From positions 1 through 64,000 of the forward strand of contig NZ_SOFP01000013.1 in the NCBI RefSeq assembly GCF_004402785.1: 64,000 bases of DNA, written 5' to 3'. This DNA comes from Cryobacterium algoritolerans. Lineage in GTDB: Bacteria > Actinomycetota > Actinomycetes > Actinomycetales > Microbacteriaceae. The notes beneath the pieces were generated by a model, which saw only the letters and a program-made list of their open reading frames with translations, did no database searches and had not been told where the DNA came from. Numbering within the stretch: the first letter of the stretch is position 1; every line of letters starts with the position of its first letter. Shown one piece after another: positions 52,417 through 61,350 of the stretch. The translations under genes and the position numbers were made by a program.

Positions 52417-54927
52417 ATGAAGAAACGACGTGCAGGTGTCGTATCGGTCGTTCTAGTCAACTTTCGAGGCGCTGAGGACACGGTCGAGTGTGTGCGAGGT
52501 CTGCTGGACCTGGACTGGCCGAACGATCTCCTCGAGATCGTCGTCGTTGAGAATGGTTCAGGCGACGACAGCCTCGCAAAGCTCCAGGAGATCCTGGACA
52601 GCGTCGTTCTGATCGAGTCCGATGAGAACCTCGGCTTCACCGGGGGTTGCAACCTCGGTGTCGCTAAATCGACAGGTGAGTTCGTCGCCTTCCTCAACAA
52701 CGATGCCAAGCCGGACAAGGGATGGATCAAGGAAGCCATTGCCACGTTCGCGACTGGCGCCAGGATCGGGGCGGTTGCCAGCAAGGTTCTCGATTGGGAA
52801 GGCGAACGCGTCGACTATGTCGATGCATCCGTGACCTGGTACGGCATGGGGTACAAGCCCCATGCAGGCGAGACCGACCGCGGCGACTGGGATGTCGAGA
52901 AAGACGTCTTGTTTGGAACGGGAGCGGCGATGTTCATCCGTGCTTCCGTGTTCGAGGAGCTCGGCGGTTTCGATGACAGCTTCTTCATGTTCTATGACGA
53001 TGTTGATCTGGGATGGCGACTAAACCTTCTCGGCTACCGCTTCAGATTCCAACCGAAATCCCTGGCTTTCCACAAGCACCACGCCTCGATGAACAAGTTC
53101 GGCAACTTCCGAGAGACTTACCTTCTCGAACGCAACGCGCTGTACACGCTGTACAAGAACCTCGATGACGAATCGCTTGCGCAAGTCTTTCCTGGCGCAT
53201 TGCTTCTCGCGACGCGGCGCGCTGTGGCTCGCGGCGGCCTTGACTCCACTTCACTTGATATTCGCGTTCCTGGAAACGACGAGGAGTCCACGGCGCCGAT
53301 CTCAAAACAGACGATGGCCGGGATCTACGCGATCGATCAGTTTGTCGAGCTGCTCCCCGAAATGGAGGTCGCACGACTTAGAGTGCAGGCCGCACGGACG
53401 GTTTCCGACCGGCAGCTCAAGCGCCTATTCGGAAAAACCGACGAACCGGCCTACCCCATCGAGAGCTACCTGCGCGGCTACGAGAAGATCGTGGACAACC
53501 TCGGACAGCTCAACGTCGAGGGTCGCCGCCATATTCTCGTAATCACCGGAGACCCCGTCGGATACCGGATGGCCGGCCCGGCCATCCGAGCATGGAATAT
53601 TGCCAAGCTCCTGTCCGGCGAACACGACGTGCGGCTCGTCAGCATGTCTAAGGCCGTCGCGCTTGACGACGTGGTGGAGGTCGGCGTGATTTCGCATCAT
53701 CACCCGAGTTCGGTTGATGTCCACGAGGAGTGGGCCGATGTCATCATCGTGCAGGGTCATGCCCTGGCGCTCTTCCCCAGCCTCGAGACGTCAAAGAAGA
53801 TACTGGTGGTCGACGTGTACGACCCGCTTCACCTGGAGCAGCTCGAGCAAGGCCGAGGACAGAGCCTCAAGGTCTGGGACAAACAAGTCGCCGAAGCCAC
53901 GGACGCACTCAACCACCAACTGCTGCTTGGAGACTTCTTCCTCTGTGCGAGTGAACGGCAGCGACACTTCTGGCTAGGGCAGCTTTCCGCACTCGGCCGA
54001 GTGAACCCCTACACGTACTCACGCGACAACGACCTGGATACGCTCATCGCAGTCGCACCCTTTGGTATTCCCGGGGAAGATCCAGTCCAGCGCAAACCCG
54101 CTATGAGGGGGGTCGTGCCTGGAATTGGCGTTGAAGACAAAGTCATTATCTGGGGCGGTGGCATCTACAACTGGTTCGACCCCAACACCCTCATCAAGGC
54201 CGTGGCGCAACTCGCTGTTACTCATCCCGATATTCGGCTGTTCTTCATGGGTGTCAAGCATCCAAATCCGGCTGTACCTGAGATGGAAGCAGTTTCCAAT
54301 GCTCGTGCACTGGCTGATCAGCTGGACCTGACCGGTAAGCACGTCTTCTTCAACGAGGCTTGGGTGCCTTATGACGACCGGCAGGACTACCTCCTCGAGG
54401 CAGATCTCGGAGTCTCAACTCACTTCCAACACGTCGAAACCACGTTCTCTTTCCGAACCCGAATCCTGGACTACCTCTGGGCAGGACTACCTATCGTCAC
54501 AACGGATGGCGACTCATTCGGGAGTCTGGTTGCTCAGGAATCGCTGGGGGCGTCAGTGCCTGAGCGCGATCAGAATGCACTCGCCGCGGCCATCGAAACC
54601 TTCCTCTATGACGATGAAGCCGTGCAGGCTGCCCGTGTAAATGTCAGTCGGGTGCGGCAATCGTTCACCTGGGAAAAAGCGCTTGCCCCGCTGGTTGAAT
54701 TTTGCCGCGCGCCTCAGGCTGCAGCGGACAAACAGGTCGCCGCAAAGAGCAAACGTAAGCGCGGAAAGCAGAATTCAGCGGGGATAAGAAAACTCACACC
54801 CACCCGTCATACTGGCTTGCGACGAGACCTCGGTCGGGTGGCGTACTACCTTCAGCAGGGTGGCCCCGGCGCTGTGGTCGAACGCGTGCGGGCGCGACAA
54901 GAACGGAAGAAATCCGCGGAGGGGTGA
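52417..54927 (+). CDS. Fused glycosyltransferase: GT2 domain + GT4-like domain
   Basis: An 836-residue protein with two glycosyltransferase domains. The GT2 part (about residues 5-290) has VVSVVLVNFRGAEDTVECVR, EFVAFLNNDAKPDKGW, FGTGAAMFIRASVFEELGGF and FFMFYDDVDLGWRLNLLGYR. The GT4-like part (about 370-770) has HILVITGDPVGYRMAGPAIR, VIIWGGGIYNWFDPNTLIKA, FFMGVKHPNP and FSFRTRILDYLWAGLPIVTT. The last ~50 residues are basic (KSKRKRGKQ). Such fusions make a chain with two alternating linkages; the sugars are unknown. I chose ATG 52417, with GAGG seven bases before it, over GTG 52411. Confidence 0.85.
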   Translation: MKKRRAGVVSVVLVNFRGAEDTVECVRGLLDLDWPNDLLEIVVVENGSGDDSLAKLQEILDSVVLIESDENLGFTGGCNLGVAKSTGEFVAFLNNDAKPDKGWIKEAIATFATGARIGAVASKVLDWEGERVDYVDASVTWYGMGYKPHAGETDRGDWDVEKDVLFGTGAAMFIRASVFEELGGFDDSFFMFYDDVDLGWRLNLLGYRFRFQPKSLAFHKHHASMNKFGNFRETYLLERNALYTLYKNLDDESLAQVFPGALLLATRRAVARGGLDSTSLDIRVPGNDEESTAPISKQTMAGIYAIDQFVELLPEMEVARLRVQAARTVSDRQLKRLFGKTDEPAYPIESYLRGYEKIVDNLGQLNVEGRRHILVITGDPVGYRMAGPAIRAWNIAKLLSGEHDVRLVSMSKAVALDDVVEVGVISHHHPSSVDVHEEWADVIIVQGHALALFPSLETSKKILVVDVYDPLHLEQLEQGRGQSLKVWDKQVAEATDALNHQLLLGDFFLCASERQRHFWLGQLSALGRVNPYTYSRDNDLDTLIAVAPFGIPGEDPVQRKPAMRGVVPGIGVEDKVIIWGGGIYNWFDPNTLIKAVAQLAVTHPDIRLFFMGVKHPNPAVPEMEAVSNARALADQLDLTGKHVFFNEAWVPYDDRQDYLLEADLGVSTHFQHVETTFSFRTRILDYLWAGLPIVTTDGDSFGSLVAQESLGASVPERDQNALAAAIETFLYDDEAVQAARVNVSRVRQSFTWEKALAPLVEFCRAPQAAADKQVAAKSKRKRGKQNSAGIRKLTPTRHTGLRRDLGRVAYYLQQGGPGAVVERVRARQERKKSAEG

Positions 54928-55025
54928 CGGTCTGAGGAGACCGCGTGCAGCCCGCAGACGTGCGCAAGCGACCGGACCGGTCGGTAGACTCCGAAGACGT
55001 GACGAAGAGCAATGAGGTTGACAAG

Positions 55026-55328
55026 ATGAATGCCGAAGACACCGCGCGGCAAGTATGCAGCGACGCAGAGTGCGCCGAAATTCGCCACGAGCGAAACCTG
55101 CTTGTGGCAAGCCTTAGAGACTCGACTCATGCGCAGCTCATCAGTCGGGACATGGAGCTTGGCCTCCGCGCGGAACTGATGCAGGCCAAGATTGACATTG
55201 AGGATGCAAGGGCGCGAGGTGCCCACGATCTCGCAATGACACGACGATCGACGACGTGGCGAATTGGGCGTCTGATAATGAAACCGGTCGGCGCCGCAAA
55301 ACGGGCTCTCCGACGTTTCAGGAAGTGA
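55026..55328 (+). CDS. Small coiled-coil protein with TTWRIGR tail
   Basis: A 100-residue protein from ATG 55026, which has GAGG eight bases upstream; starts back to 54945 are also in frame. The middle is a helical, charged coiled coil (ECAEIRHERNLLVASLRD, then LRAELMQAKIDIEDARAR). It ends with STTWRIGRLIMKPVGAAK and a basic C-terminus RALRRFRK. The tail corresponds to SISWRLTRPLRF in the methyltransferase at 45485 and SRSWRITKPLRM in the broken gene at 49471. It lies between the fused glycosyltransferase and the next GT2 gene. I know no function; an adaptor or membrane-surface anchor is a guess. Confidence 0.65.
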   Translation: MNAEDTARQVCSDAECAEIRHERNLLVASLRDSTHAQLISRDMELGLRAELMQAKIDIEDARARGAHDLAMTRRSTTWRIGRLIMKPVGAAKRALRRFRK

Positions 55329-55333
55329 ATGCC

Positions 55334-56884
55334 ATGCATTCTCCATTGTTTTCGATCCTGACGCCGGTTTACGAGACACCGCTCGGCGTGCTCCAAGAAA
55401 CTATTGACTCCGTCGTTGGACAGACTTTCATGGACTGGGAGTTGGTGTTTGTCGACGACTGTTCGCCCAATCCCGAGGTTCGCAATGTCCTTCGGAAAGC
55501 GGCTGCCCTTGACAATCGAATTCGTGTCCTGGAACGGGAATCCAACGGTGGCATTGTCGAGGCGTCCAATGACGCGATTGGTGCGGCTCGTGGTTCGTTC
55601 ATTGCGCTTCTCGATCACGACGACCTGATCGCCCCTCAAGCCCTGCAACGCATGGCGGCGGCCGTTCGCAAGAATCCTGATGCTGACTACCTCTATTCGG
55701 ATGAGGACAAGATCAGGGCCAATGGGAGCAAGTTCGATCAGTTCGACAAGCCGGACTGGTCGCCGGAACGCCTGCGTGGACAAATGTATACCGGGCACCT
55801 CTCGGTGCTCCGAACGGACCTTGTGCGCGCAGTGGGCGGCTTTCACGCCCAATTCGAGGGCTCCCAGGACCATGACCTTGTCCTTCGCGTGGCTGAACAT
55901 GCGCGGCAGATTGTGCACATCCCTGAAGTGCTCTACCACTGGCGGGTAATCGAAGGCTCGACGGCGGAGACCGCTGACAATAAACCGTATGCGTGGGATG
56001 CCGGCGTGCGTGCGGTGAACGCTCACCTGGAGCGTGTCGGCATCGTCGGCACTGCGTTCCGTGGCCCGGTTCCGGGTACATATCGCGTCAAGAGGGAACC
56101 AGAGCTTGACCGTTCGGTGAGCATCATCATCCCGACCCGCGGCACGGCCGGTGAGGTCTGGGGCGGACAACGAGTGTTTCTGATCGACGCAGTGCGTTCG
56201 ATCCTCGCCACGACGCGGCACCGTGACGTTGAGGTTGTAGTCGTGTATGACGCGGATACTCCGGAGGAGGTCTTGGCGGCGCTTACAGAACTTGTCGGTG
56301 ACCGGCTGACGCTCGTTCCTTTCGTCGGCCCGTTCAACTTCAGCCGTAAATGCAACGAAGGCTATCTTTCGGCACGCGGTGAAGTGCTCCTCTTCCTCAA
56401 CGACGATATTGAGGTCATCAGCGACGAAGTGATCGGCCAGATGCTGGCGCCGCTGAACGAACCAGGGGTCGGGATGACGGGGGCCATGCTCTACTTCGAG
56501 GATGGAGTCATTCAACACGCTGGCCACTTGCATCACATGGGCCAGTTCACGCACGCCTACCTCGGTGCGCCAAAGGGAACCTATGGGGATTTCTCGTCTC
56601 TGCTGATCAACCGAGAAGCATCCGGGTTGACGGCGGCATGTATCGCGATGCCAACATCCGTATTCGAGGATGTCGGAGGCTTCTCTGAGATCTTCCCAGG
56701 CAACTTCAACGACGTAGACCTGTCGAAGAAGGTGACTCAGGCCGGATACCGACTTGTCTGGCTTGCGGGAGTTGAATTGTTCCACTTCGAATCACGGTCA
56801 CGCAACCCATTGGTGCATGCGTACGAAGAGAAGCAGATCATCGACCGTTGGGCGGGCCCACAGCGCGACCCGTATCTCGCGTAG
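55334..56884 (+). CDS. Tandem GT2 glycosyltransferase
   Basis: A 516-residue protein with two GT2 (GT-A) domains. Domain 1 (about residues 4-240) has PLFSILTPVYETPLGVLQET, FVDDCSPNPEVRNVL, IALLDHDDLIAPQAL, LYSDEDKI and GSQDHDLVLRVAE. Domain 2 (from about 255) has VSIIIPTRGTAGEVWGG, PFNFSRKCNEGYLSARGEVL, LFLNDDIEVISDEVI and FNDVDLSKKVTQAGYRLVWL. I chose ATG 55334, with AGGAAG eight bases before it; it starts five bases after the coiled-coil gene stop. Two-domain GT2 enzymes of this kind are common in rhamnose-rich glycan loci. Confidence 0.88.
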   Translation: MHSPLFSILTPVYETPLGVLQETIDSVVGQTFMDWELVFVDDCSPNPEVRNVLRKAAALDNRIRVLERESNGGIVEASNDAIGAARGSFIALLDHDDLIAPQALQRMAAAVRKNPDADYLYSDEDKIRANGSKFDQFDKPDWSPERLRGQMYTGHLSVLRTDLVRAVGGFHAQFEGSQDHDLVLRVAEHARQIVHIPEVLYHWRVIEGSTAETADNKPYAWDAGVRAVNAHLERVGIVGTAFRGPVPGTYRVKREPELDRSVSIIIPTRGTAGEVWGGQRVFLIDAVRSILATTRHRDVEVVVVYDADTPEEVLAALTELVGDRLTLVPFVGPFNFSRKCNEGYLSARGEVLLFLNDDIEVISDEVIGQMLAPLNEPGVGMTGAMLYFEDGVIQHAGHLHHMGQFTHAYLGAPKGTYGDFSSLLINREASGLTAACIAMPTSVFEDVGGFSEIFPGNFNDVDLSKKVTQAGYRLVWLAGVELFHFESRSRNPLVHAYEEKQIIDRWAGPQRDPYLA

Positions 56885-56985
56885 ATCTGCGATTATCTTC
56901 GTGTCGAGGGTGCCATTTCTATGAGTTCACCGTAGTCTCATCACGGGCTGTGTCTGGGATACATGGCAGTTATCGGAGACATAGA

Positions 56986-59058
56986 ATGATCGCCAAAGCT
57001 TTTCGCGTGCTGGCCGCGGTCGTGGTTGCCAGCCTCATTAGTGTTCTGCTGGTAACGGCGCCCCAGCGCGCCGATGCCTTGAGCGGTTCGCAGTTCGATC
57101 CCGGTTACATCATTTCCGACTCGAACTTCTACACCAGAGACGCCATGTCGCAGGATCAGATCCAGGCGTTTTTGAATGCCCAGATCGGCACCTGCCGGAA
57201 TTCGCTCTGCCTGAACGTCCTGAGGGTCGACACTCCCACGACAACGCTGAGCTTCGGTACCTGTGCCACCTATCCGGGTGAAGCGAACGAGTCGGCCGCG
57301 AGGATCATCTTCAAGGTGCAGCAAGCATGCGCCATCAGTGCCAAGGTGCTGCTGGTAACCCTTCAGAAGGAACAGGGGCTGGTTACCGACAGCGCGCCAT
57401 TGGCTTCGGAACTCCGCAATGCTCTCGGGCAGGGTTGCCCGGACACCGCGCCCTGCGACTCGACCTATTACGGCTTCTTCAACCAGGTGTATTCGGCCGC
57501 TCGGCAATTTGCCTGGTACGGCAATCCACAGGGATCTCACACTTCCATCCGAGTCGGAAACTATAACAACGTCCTGTTCTCGCCGAATGCCTGTGGGTCA
57601 TCGAGCGTTTTGATTAAGAATGGTGCGACGGCTGCCCTGTATTACTACACGCCCTACCAGCCCAACGCCGCAGCGCTGGCAAATCTCGGTGGCACTGGCG
57701 ACGCTTGCTCGTCGTACGGAAACCGCAACTTCTGGGTCTACTACACCAATTGGTTCGGCTCACCGACAGGCACTGGCAATCCGTTCGGTGTTGTTGAAGG
57801 CCGTGCCGGAGGAATTGGTGGCGTACGAATCGGAGGATGGGCAATTGACCCAGACACGAGCGAGTCGATTGAAGTGCACGTCTACGTCGATGGCGTCGGA
57901 ACTCGGACAGTGGCGAACGCGACGCGAACCGACGTCGGTCGCGCCTATCCAGGCGCCGGGGACGCCCACGGGTTCAACGCGACCATCCCCGTGTCCTCGA
58001 GCGGAAACCACACGGTATGCGTTTATGCGATCAACGCCGGTCGTGGCTCGAATGTCCTGCTTGACTGCATGAATATCGTTGCCCAAGGTGGCTCGCCGGC
58101 GGGTGTGCTTGAGGGGGTGTCCACGTCGGATGGCGCAGTTCAGGTCAGCGGATGGGCGATCGACCCGGACACCGCAAGTTCCATCCCAGTGCACGTCTAC
58201 GTGGATTCGGTCGGGACTGCCGTAGTCGCGTCCGGTTCGCGACCCGATGTAGGCGTGTCAAACCCTGGATACGGCGATCTACACGGTTTCGCGGCAAACC
58301 TGCCGGCTGGGCCCGGGAAGCACTCGATCTGCGCCTACGCCATCAACACCGGGGGAGGAGTGAACGCTCTACTCGGGTGCTCCACCGTCACCGTATTTGG
58401 AGAACAGGGTCGTGCGCCGTTTGGGGTGTTGGAGGGTGTCCGTGGTGTGACGGGTGGTATCGAGATGTCGGGTTGGGCGATTGACCCTGATACGGCGTCG
58501 TCGATTGCCGTTCATCTTTATGTTGATGGTGCGAGTGCGGCCTATCGGGCGGACAAGTCTCGGACGGATGTCGGCGCTGCCTATCCCGGTTACGGTGACA
58601 ACCACGGGTATGCGGAGACGGTCGTCGCAACTCCTGGTTCTCACCAGGTTTGTGCGTACGGGATCAACGCTGGACCCGGCGTGCATACACTTTTGGGCTG
58701 TTCCACGGTGACTGTGCCTGGGGCGTCAGGGATCGTCGAGAAGGGTCGTGCGCCGTTTGGGGTGTTGGAGGGTGCCCGTGGTGTGACCGGTGGTATCGAG
58801 ATGTCGGGTTGGGCGATTGACCCTGACACGGCGGCGCCGGTTGCCGTTCATCTCTATGTCGATAGTGCGGGCGCGGCCTATCTTGCGGATAAGTCTCGGG
58901 TGGATGTCGGCGGCGCGTATCCTGGGTATGGAGACAACCACGGATTCGCCGAACTCGTCCCAGCGAGCCCCGGTGCACACAGAGTATGTGCGTACGGGAT
59001 CAACTCCGGTCCGGGCGTGAATACCCTGTTGGGCTGCTCTACCGTTTCGGTCCCGTAA
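56986..59058 (+). CDS. Secreted protein: lysozyme-like N-domain and four ~100-residue repeats
   Basis: A 690-residue exported protein from ATG 56986. The signal peptide is about residues 1-31 (VLAAVVVASLISVLLVTAP, cleavage near ADA). The N-terminal domain (about 35-260) resembles actinobacterial secreted proteins that begin FDPGYIISDSNFYTRDAMSQ and contain KVLLVTLQKEQGLVTDSAP with a conserved Glu, and YYGFFNQVYSAARQFAWYGN; a peptidoglycan-hydrolase-like fold is possible but unproven. Four repeats follow (from bases ~57777, 58096, 58410, 58743). Each has GWAIDPDT, VHVYVDG, GYGDxHGF and VCAYGINxGPGVNTLLGC. Repeats 3 and 4 are nearly identical as DNA. It sits inside the glycan locus and may bind the glycan or the wall. 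Confidence 0.82.
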   Translation: MIAKAFRVLAAVVVASLISVLLVTAPQRADALSGSQFDPGYIISDSNFYTRDAMSQDQIQAFLNAQIGTCRNSLCLNVLRVDTPTTTLSFGTCATYPGEANESAARIIFKVQQACAISAKVLLVTLQKEQGLVTDSAPLASELRNALGQGCPDTAPCDSTYYGFFNQVYSAARQFAWYGNPQGSHTSIRVGNYNNVLFSPNACGSSSVLIKNGATAALYYYTPYQPNAAALANLGGTGDACSSYGNRNFWVYYTNWFGSPTGTGNPFGVVEGRAGGIGGVRIGGWAIDPDTSESIEVHVYVDGVGTRTVANATRTDVGRAYPGAGDAHGFNATIPVSSSGNHTVCVYAINAGRGSNVLLDCMNIVAQGGSPAGVLEGVSTSDGAVQVSGWAIDPDTASSIPVHVYVDSVGTAVVASGSRPDVGVSNPGYGDLHGFAANLPAGPGKHSICAYAINTGGGVNALLGCSTVTVFGEQGRAPFGVLEGVRGVTGGIEMSGWAIDPDTASSIAVHLYVDGASAAYRADKSRTDVGAAYPGYGDNHGYAETVVATPGSHQVCAYGINAGPGVHTLLGCSTVTVPGASGIVEKGRAPFGVLEGARGVTGGIEMSGWAIDPDTAAPVAVHLYVDSAGAAYLADKSRVDVGGAYPGYGDNHGFAELVPASPGAHRVCAYGINSGPGVNTLLGCSTVSVP

Positions 59059-59182
59059 CCGGAACCGCGAATCGAATTGCCGACCTGATGGGGTCGCGCG
59101 GCCGCGGCAGAAACCAAATGGACTCAATCGAATCGTTAGAGTGATACATGCAGTGACGGAGTGGAATAGCTTGGAGTGATGT

Positions 59183-60262
59183 GTGCCTGACCTGAATGAT
59201 CGAGATGATCGGGTGGCACTGTCGATTGTGATTCCCAGTTACAATTCTGCGGCATGGCTGCCCTCGACCCTCCGCGAACTGGATCGATCGATCCAGCGCT
59301 CGAACTTGGATGTAGAAGTCATCGTCGTCGACGACGGATCGACCGACGACACTCTGAGTGTGCTAGAGGCGGCCAGGTCCGGCTTTCCGTACCCGCTCCG
59401 TGTCCTGAAGCAGGAAAACAAGGGGCGATTCTTGGCCCGATGGGCAGGCGTCGGCGCGGCCCGCTATGAGTGGGTATTCATCTTGGACTCGCGAGTCCTC
59501 GTGCATGAGGGGGCTCTCGAGTATCTCGGGTCTGCGCTCCCATCGGACACGGTAGTCGAGGCCTGGAACGGGCATGTCATCACCGATCCGACGGCACCGC
59601 TCGTGGGAAGATTCTGGGAGGTGCCCACATTCATGTTTTGGGCAAGTTACCTCGGCAATCCCCGCCCGATGCTGATCACACCGGAGAATTTCGATAGGAT
59701 TCCAAAAGGGACGGGTTGCTTCGTCGTTCGAAAGAAGCTCTACGTTGATGCCTGTTTGGCGGCTTGGCCGACCGAGAACGCCCACCTTGTTTCTGACGAC
59801 ACCAAAATACTCCGCTATATCGTCGGGAAAGCGCCGATTCGAATAGACCCTGGTTTCTCCGCAACCTACCGCCCCAGATTGACCTACAAGGCCTTCCTCA
59901 CCCACAGCCGGATGCGAGGCACGCTCTTTGTTGACAGTTACGCTGGCACAAGCGTTACCCGAGACATCGTTCTTATCCTTCTGGTGGCCCTCCCGCCGTT
60001 GTTGGCTAGTGCAATGCTCATGTTGGTCATCCTGAACCTTTGGGCGACCTTGATTTTGGTGGTTGGTGCTGCATCGGTCTGTCTGCTTGTCCCGCCGGCA
60101 ATCGCATCTGTTCGCGGTTGTCCCAGAAGGGCCAGCCTTTCTTATCTGCTCTTCGTAGTCCCTTTCGGTGTCACGTTTTGGGCAGGTCTCCTGAGAGGCC
60201 TCGCTGTGCACCGAAAGTCTTTTCAGTTTCGCAAGCAATCCACAAATGGGGCACAACCTTGA
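59183..60262 (+). CDS. GT2 glycosyltransferase with C-terminal membrane spans
   Basis: A 359-residue protein from GTG 59183. The GT-A domain has LSIVIPSYNSAAWLPSTLRE, EVIVVDDGSTDDTLSVLEA, EQNKG-like QENKGRFLARWAGVGAARYE and FILDSRVLV, where the usual D-x-D is replaced by D-S-R. The last ~100 residues contain three hydrophobic segments (for example DIVLILLVALPPLLASAMLM and LLFVVPFGVTFWAGLL), so it is a membrane-bound enzyme. The donor is unknown. Its TGA overlaps the TTG start of the epimerase gene by three bases. Confidence 0.85.
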   Translation: MPDLNDRDDRVALSIVIPSYNSAAWLPSTLRELDRSIQRSNLDVEVIVVDDGSTDDTLSVLEAARSGFPYPLRVLKQENKGRFLARWAGVGAARYEWVFILDSRVLVHEGALEYLGSALPSDTVVEAWNGHVITDPTAPLVGRFWEVPTFMFWASYLGNPRPMLITPENFDRIPKGTGCFVVRKKLYVDACLAAWPTENAHLVSDDTKILRYIVGKAPIRIDPGFSATYRPRLTYKAFLTHSRMRGTLFVDSYAGTSVTRDIVLILLVALPPLLASAMLMLVILNLWATLILVVGAASVCLLVPPAIASVRGCPRRASLSYLLFVVPFGVTFWAGLLRGLAVHRKSFQFRKQSTNGAQP

Positions 60263-61350
60263 TCATCTTCATATATGGCACAACCGCGGAGGCAATCAAG
60301 ATTGCTCCAATCGCTCGTCGGCTTGCAGAGCGAGGAATCGCCTATCAGCAGTGGCTCACCCTTCAACACACGACAGCGCTCCTGCAAGTCCTGCCGACAC
60401 TCGGATTGGAGGAGCCCGATCTTCTCATCGCGAACGGGAACAACGGTGAGCCTCTGAGAAGTTCTAAGGACGTCATTCGCTGGCTATTCCAGATCTGGAA
60501 GTGGTTGCGCAAAAACGCCAAGTCGCTGCGGAGTACATTGCCGTCAGATACGGTCATTGTGGTCCATGGCGATACACTCACGACGGTCGTCGGGGCCTAC
60601 ATCGCCAAGCGTCTCAAAGTCGATTGCGCACACGTGGAGGCTGGGTTGAGATCGGGCAATTGGCGGCACCCGTTTCCGGAGGAGTTGGACCGCAGGATCG
60701 TCGGCACCATGGCCACGATCCATTACACGCCTTCGCTCGAATCGACGGAGAATCTCAGCTCAAAGCCCAACGTCGTGTTCACCCATGGGAACACAGTGAT
60801 TGACGCGGTACTGGACCAGGGTGACTTCATTTCAGAGGAGTCGGAGAAATTCGGAGTCGTTTTGTTGCATCGATTCGAATTGATATCCAATCAGCAATTG
60901 CTTGAGCAAACGATCTCGACTCTCGCAACTGAGAGTCCGTACCCCATCAAACTCATGGTGGACGCGTACTCTGAGCACGCACTCACCGGAGCAGTTGCCA
61001 AGTTCGGCCTAGGTACGTTGACCGCCCAGCCCAAACTGCGACACCAGGAGTTCATCGGTATGATCCGGAGAGCTCAGTTCATCGTCACCGACTCAGGCGG
61101 GATACAAGCCGAGGCTGCCTTGATCGGAGTCCCGACTCTCATCCATCGAAAGACCACCGAGCAGGCCGAAGGCTTGGGAAGAAACATCGTGCTTTCCGAG
61201 TGGAAGACGGAGAGACTCACCGAATTCCTAAAGAACTCCGAAGGCTTCCGGAAGCATCTTCAACGGCCTGCGCACTCCCCTTCTGACGTCATCGTGGACG
61301 ATCTCATTGCACGTGGCTACGCGGAGAACGGAGCCGAGCGGAAACGGTGA
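60259..61350 (+). CDS. UDP-N-acetylglucosamine 2-epimerase-like enzyme
   Basis: A 363-residue GT-B-fold epimerase of the WecB/MnaA type, expected to make UDP-ManNAc. The start is TTG 60259, overlapping the previous stop; the frame extends upstream only as a shadow. Motifs are IFIYGTTAEAIKIAPIARRL, VIVVHGDTLTTVVGAYIAKR, CAHVEAGLRSGNWRHPFPEE with LDRRIVG, NVVFTHGNTVIDAVLD, and FIVTDSGGIQAEAALIGVPT. The initial G-T-T-A/R-P-E segment reads GTTAEAIK. ManNAc is a common linkage sugar of actinobacterial wall glycans. Confidence 0.9.
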   Translation: MIIFIYGTTAEAIKIAPIARRLAERGIAYQQWLTLQHTTALLQVLPTLGLEEPDLLIANGNNGEPLRSSKDVIRWLFQIWKWLRKNAKSLRSTLPSDTVIVVHGDTLTTVVGAYIAKRLKVDCAHVEAGLRSGNWRHPFPEELDRRIVGTMATIHYTPSLESTENLSSKPNVVFTHGNTVIDAVLDQGDFISEESEKFGVVLLHRFELISNQQLLEQTISTLATESPYPIKLMVDAYSEHALTGAVAKFGLGTLTAQPKLRHQEFIGMIRRAQFIVTDSGGIQAEAALIGVPTLIHRKTTEQAEGLGRNIVLSEWKTERLTEFLKNSEGFRKHLQRPAHSPSDVIVDDLIARGYAENGAERKR

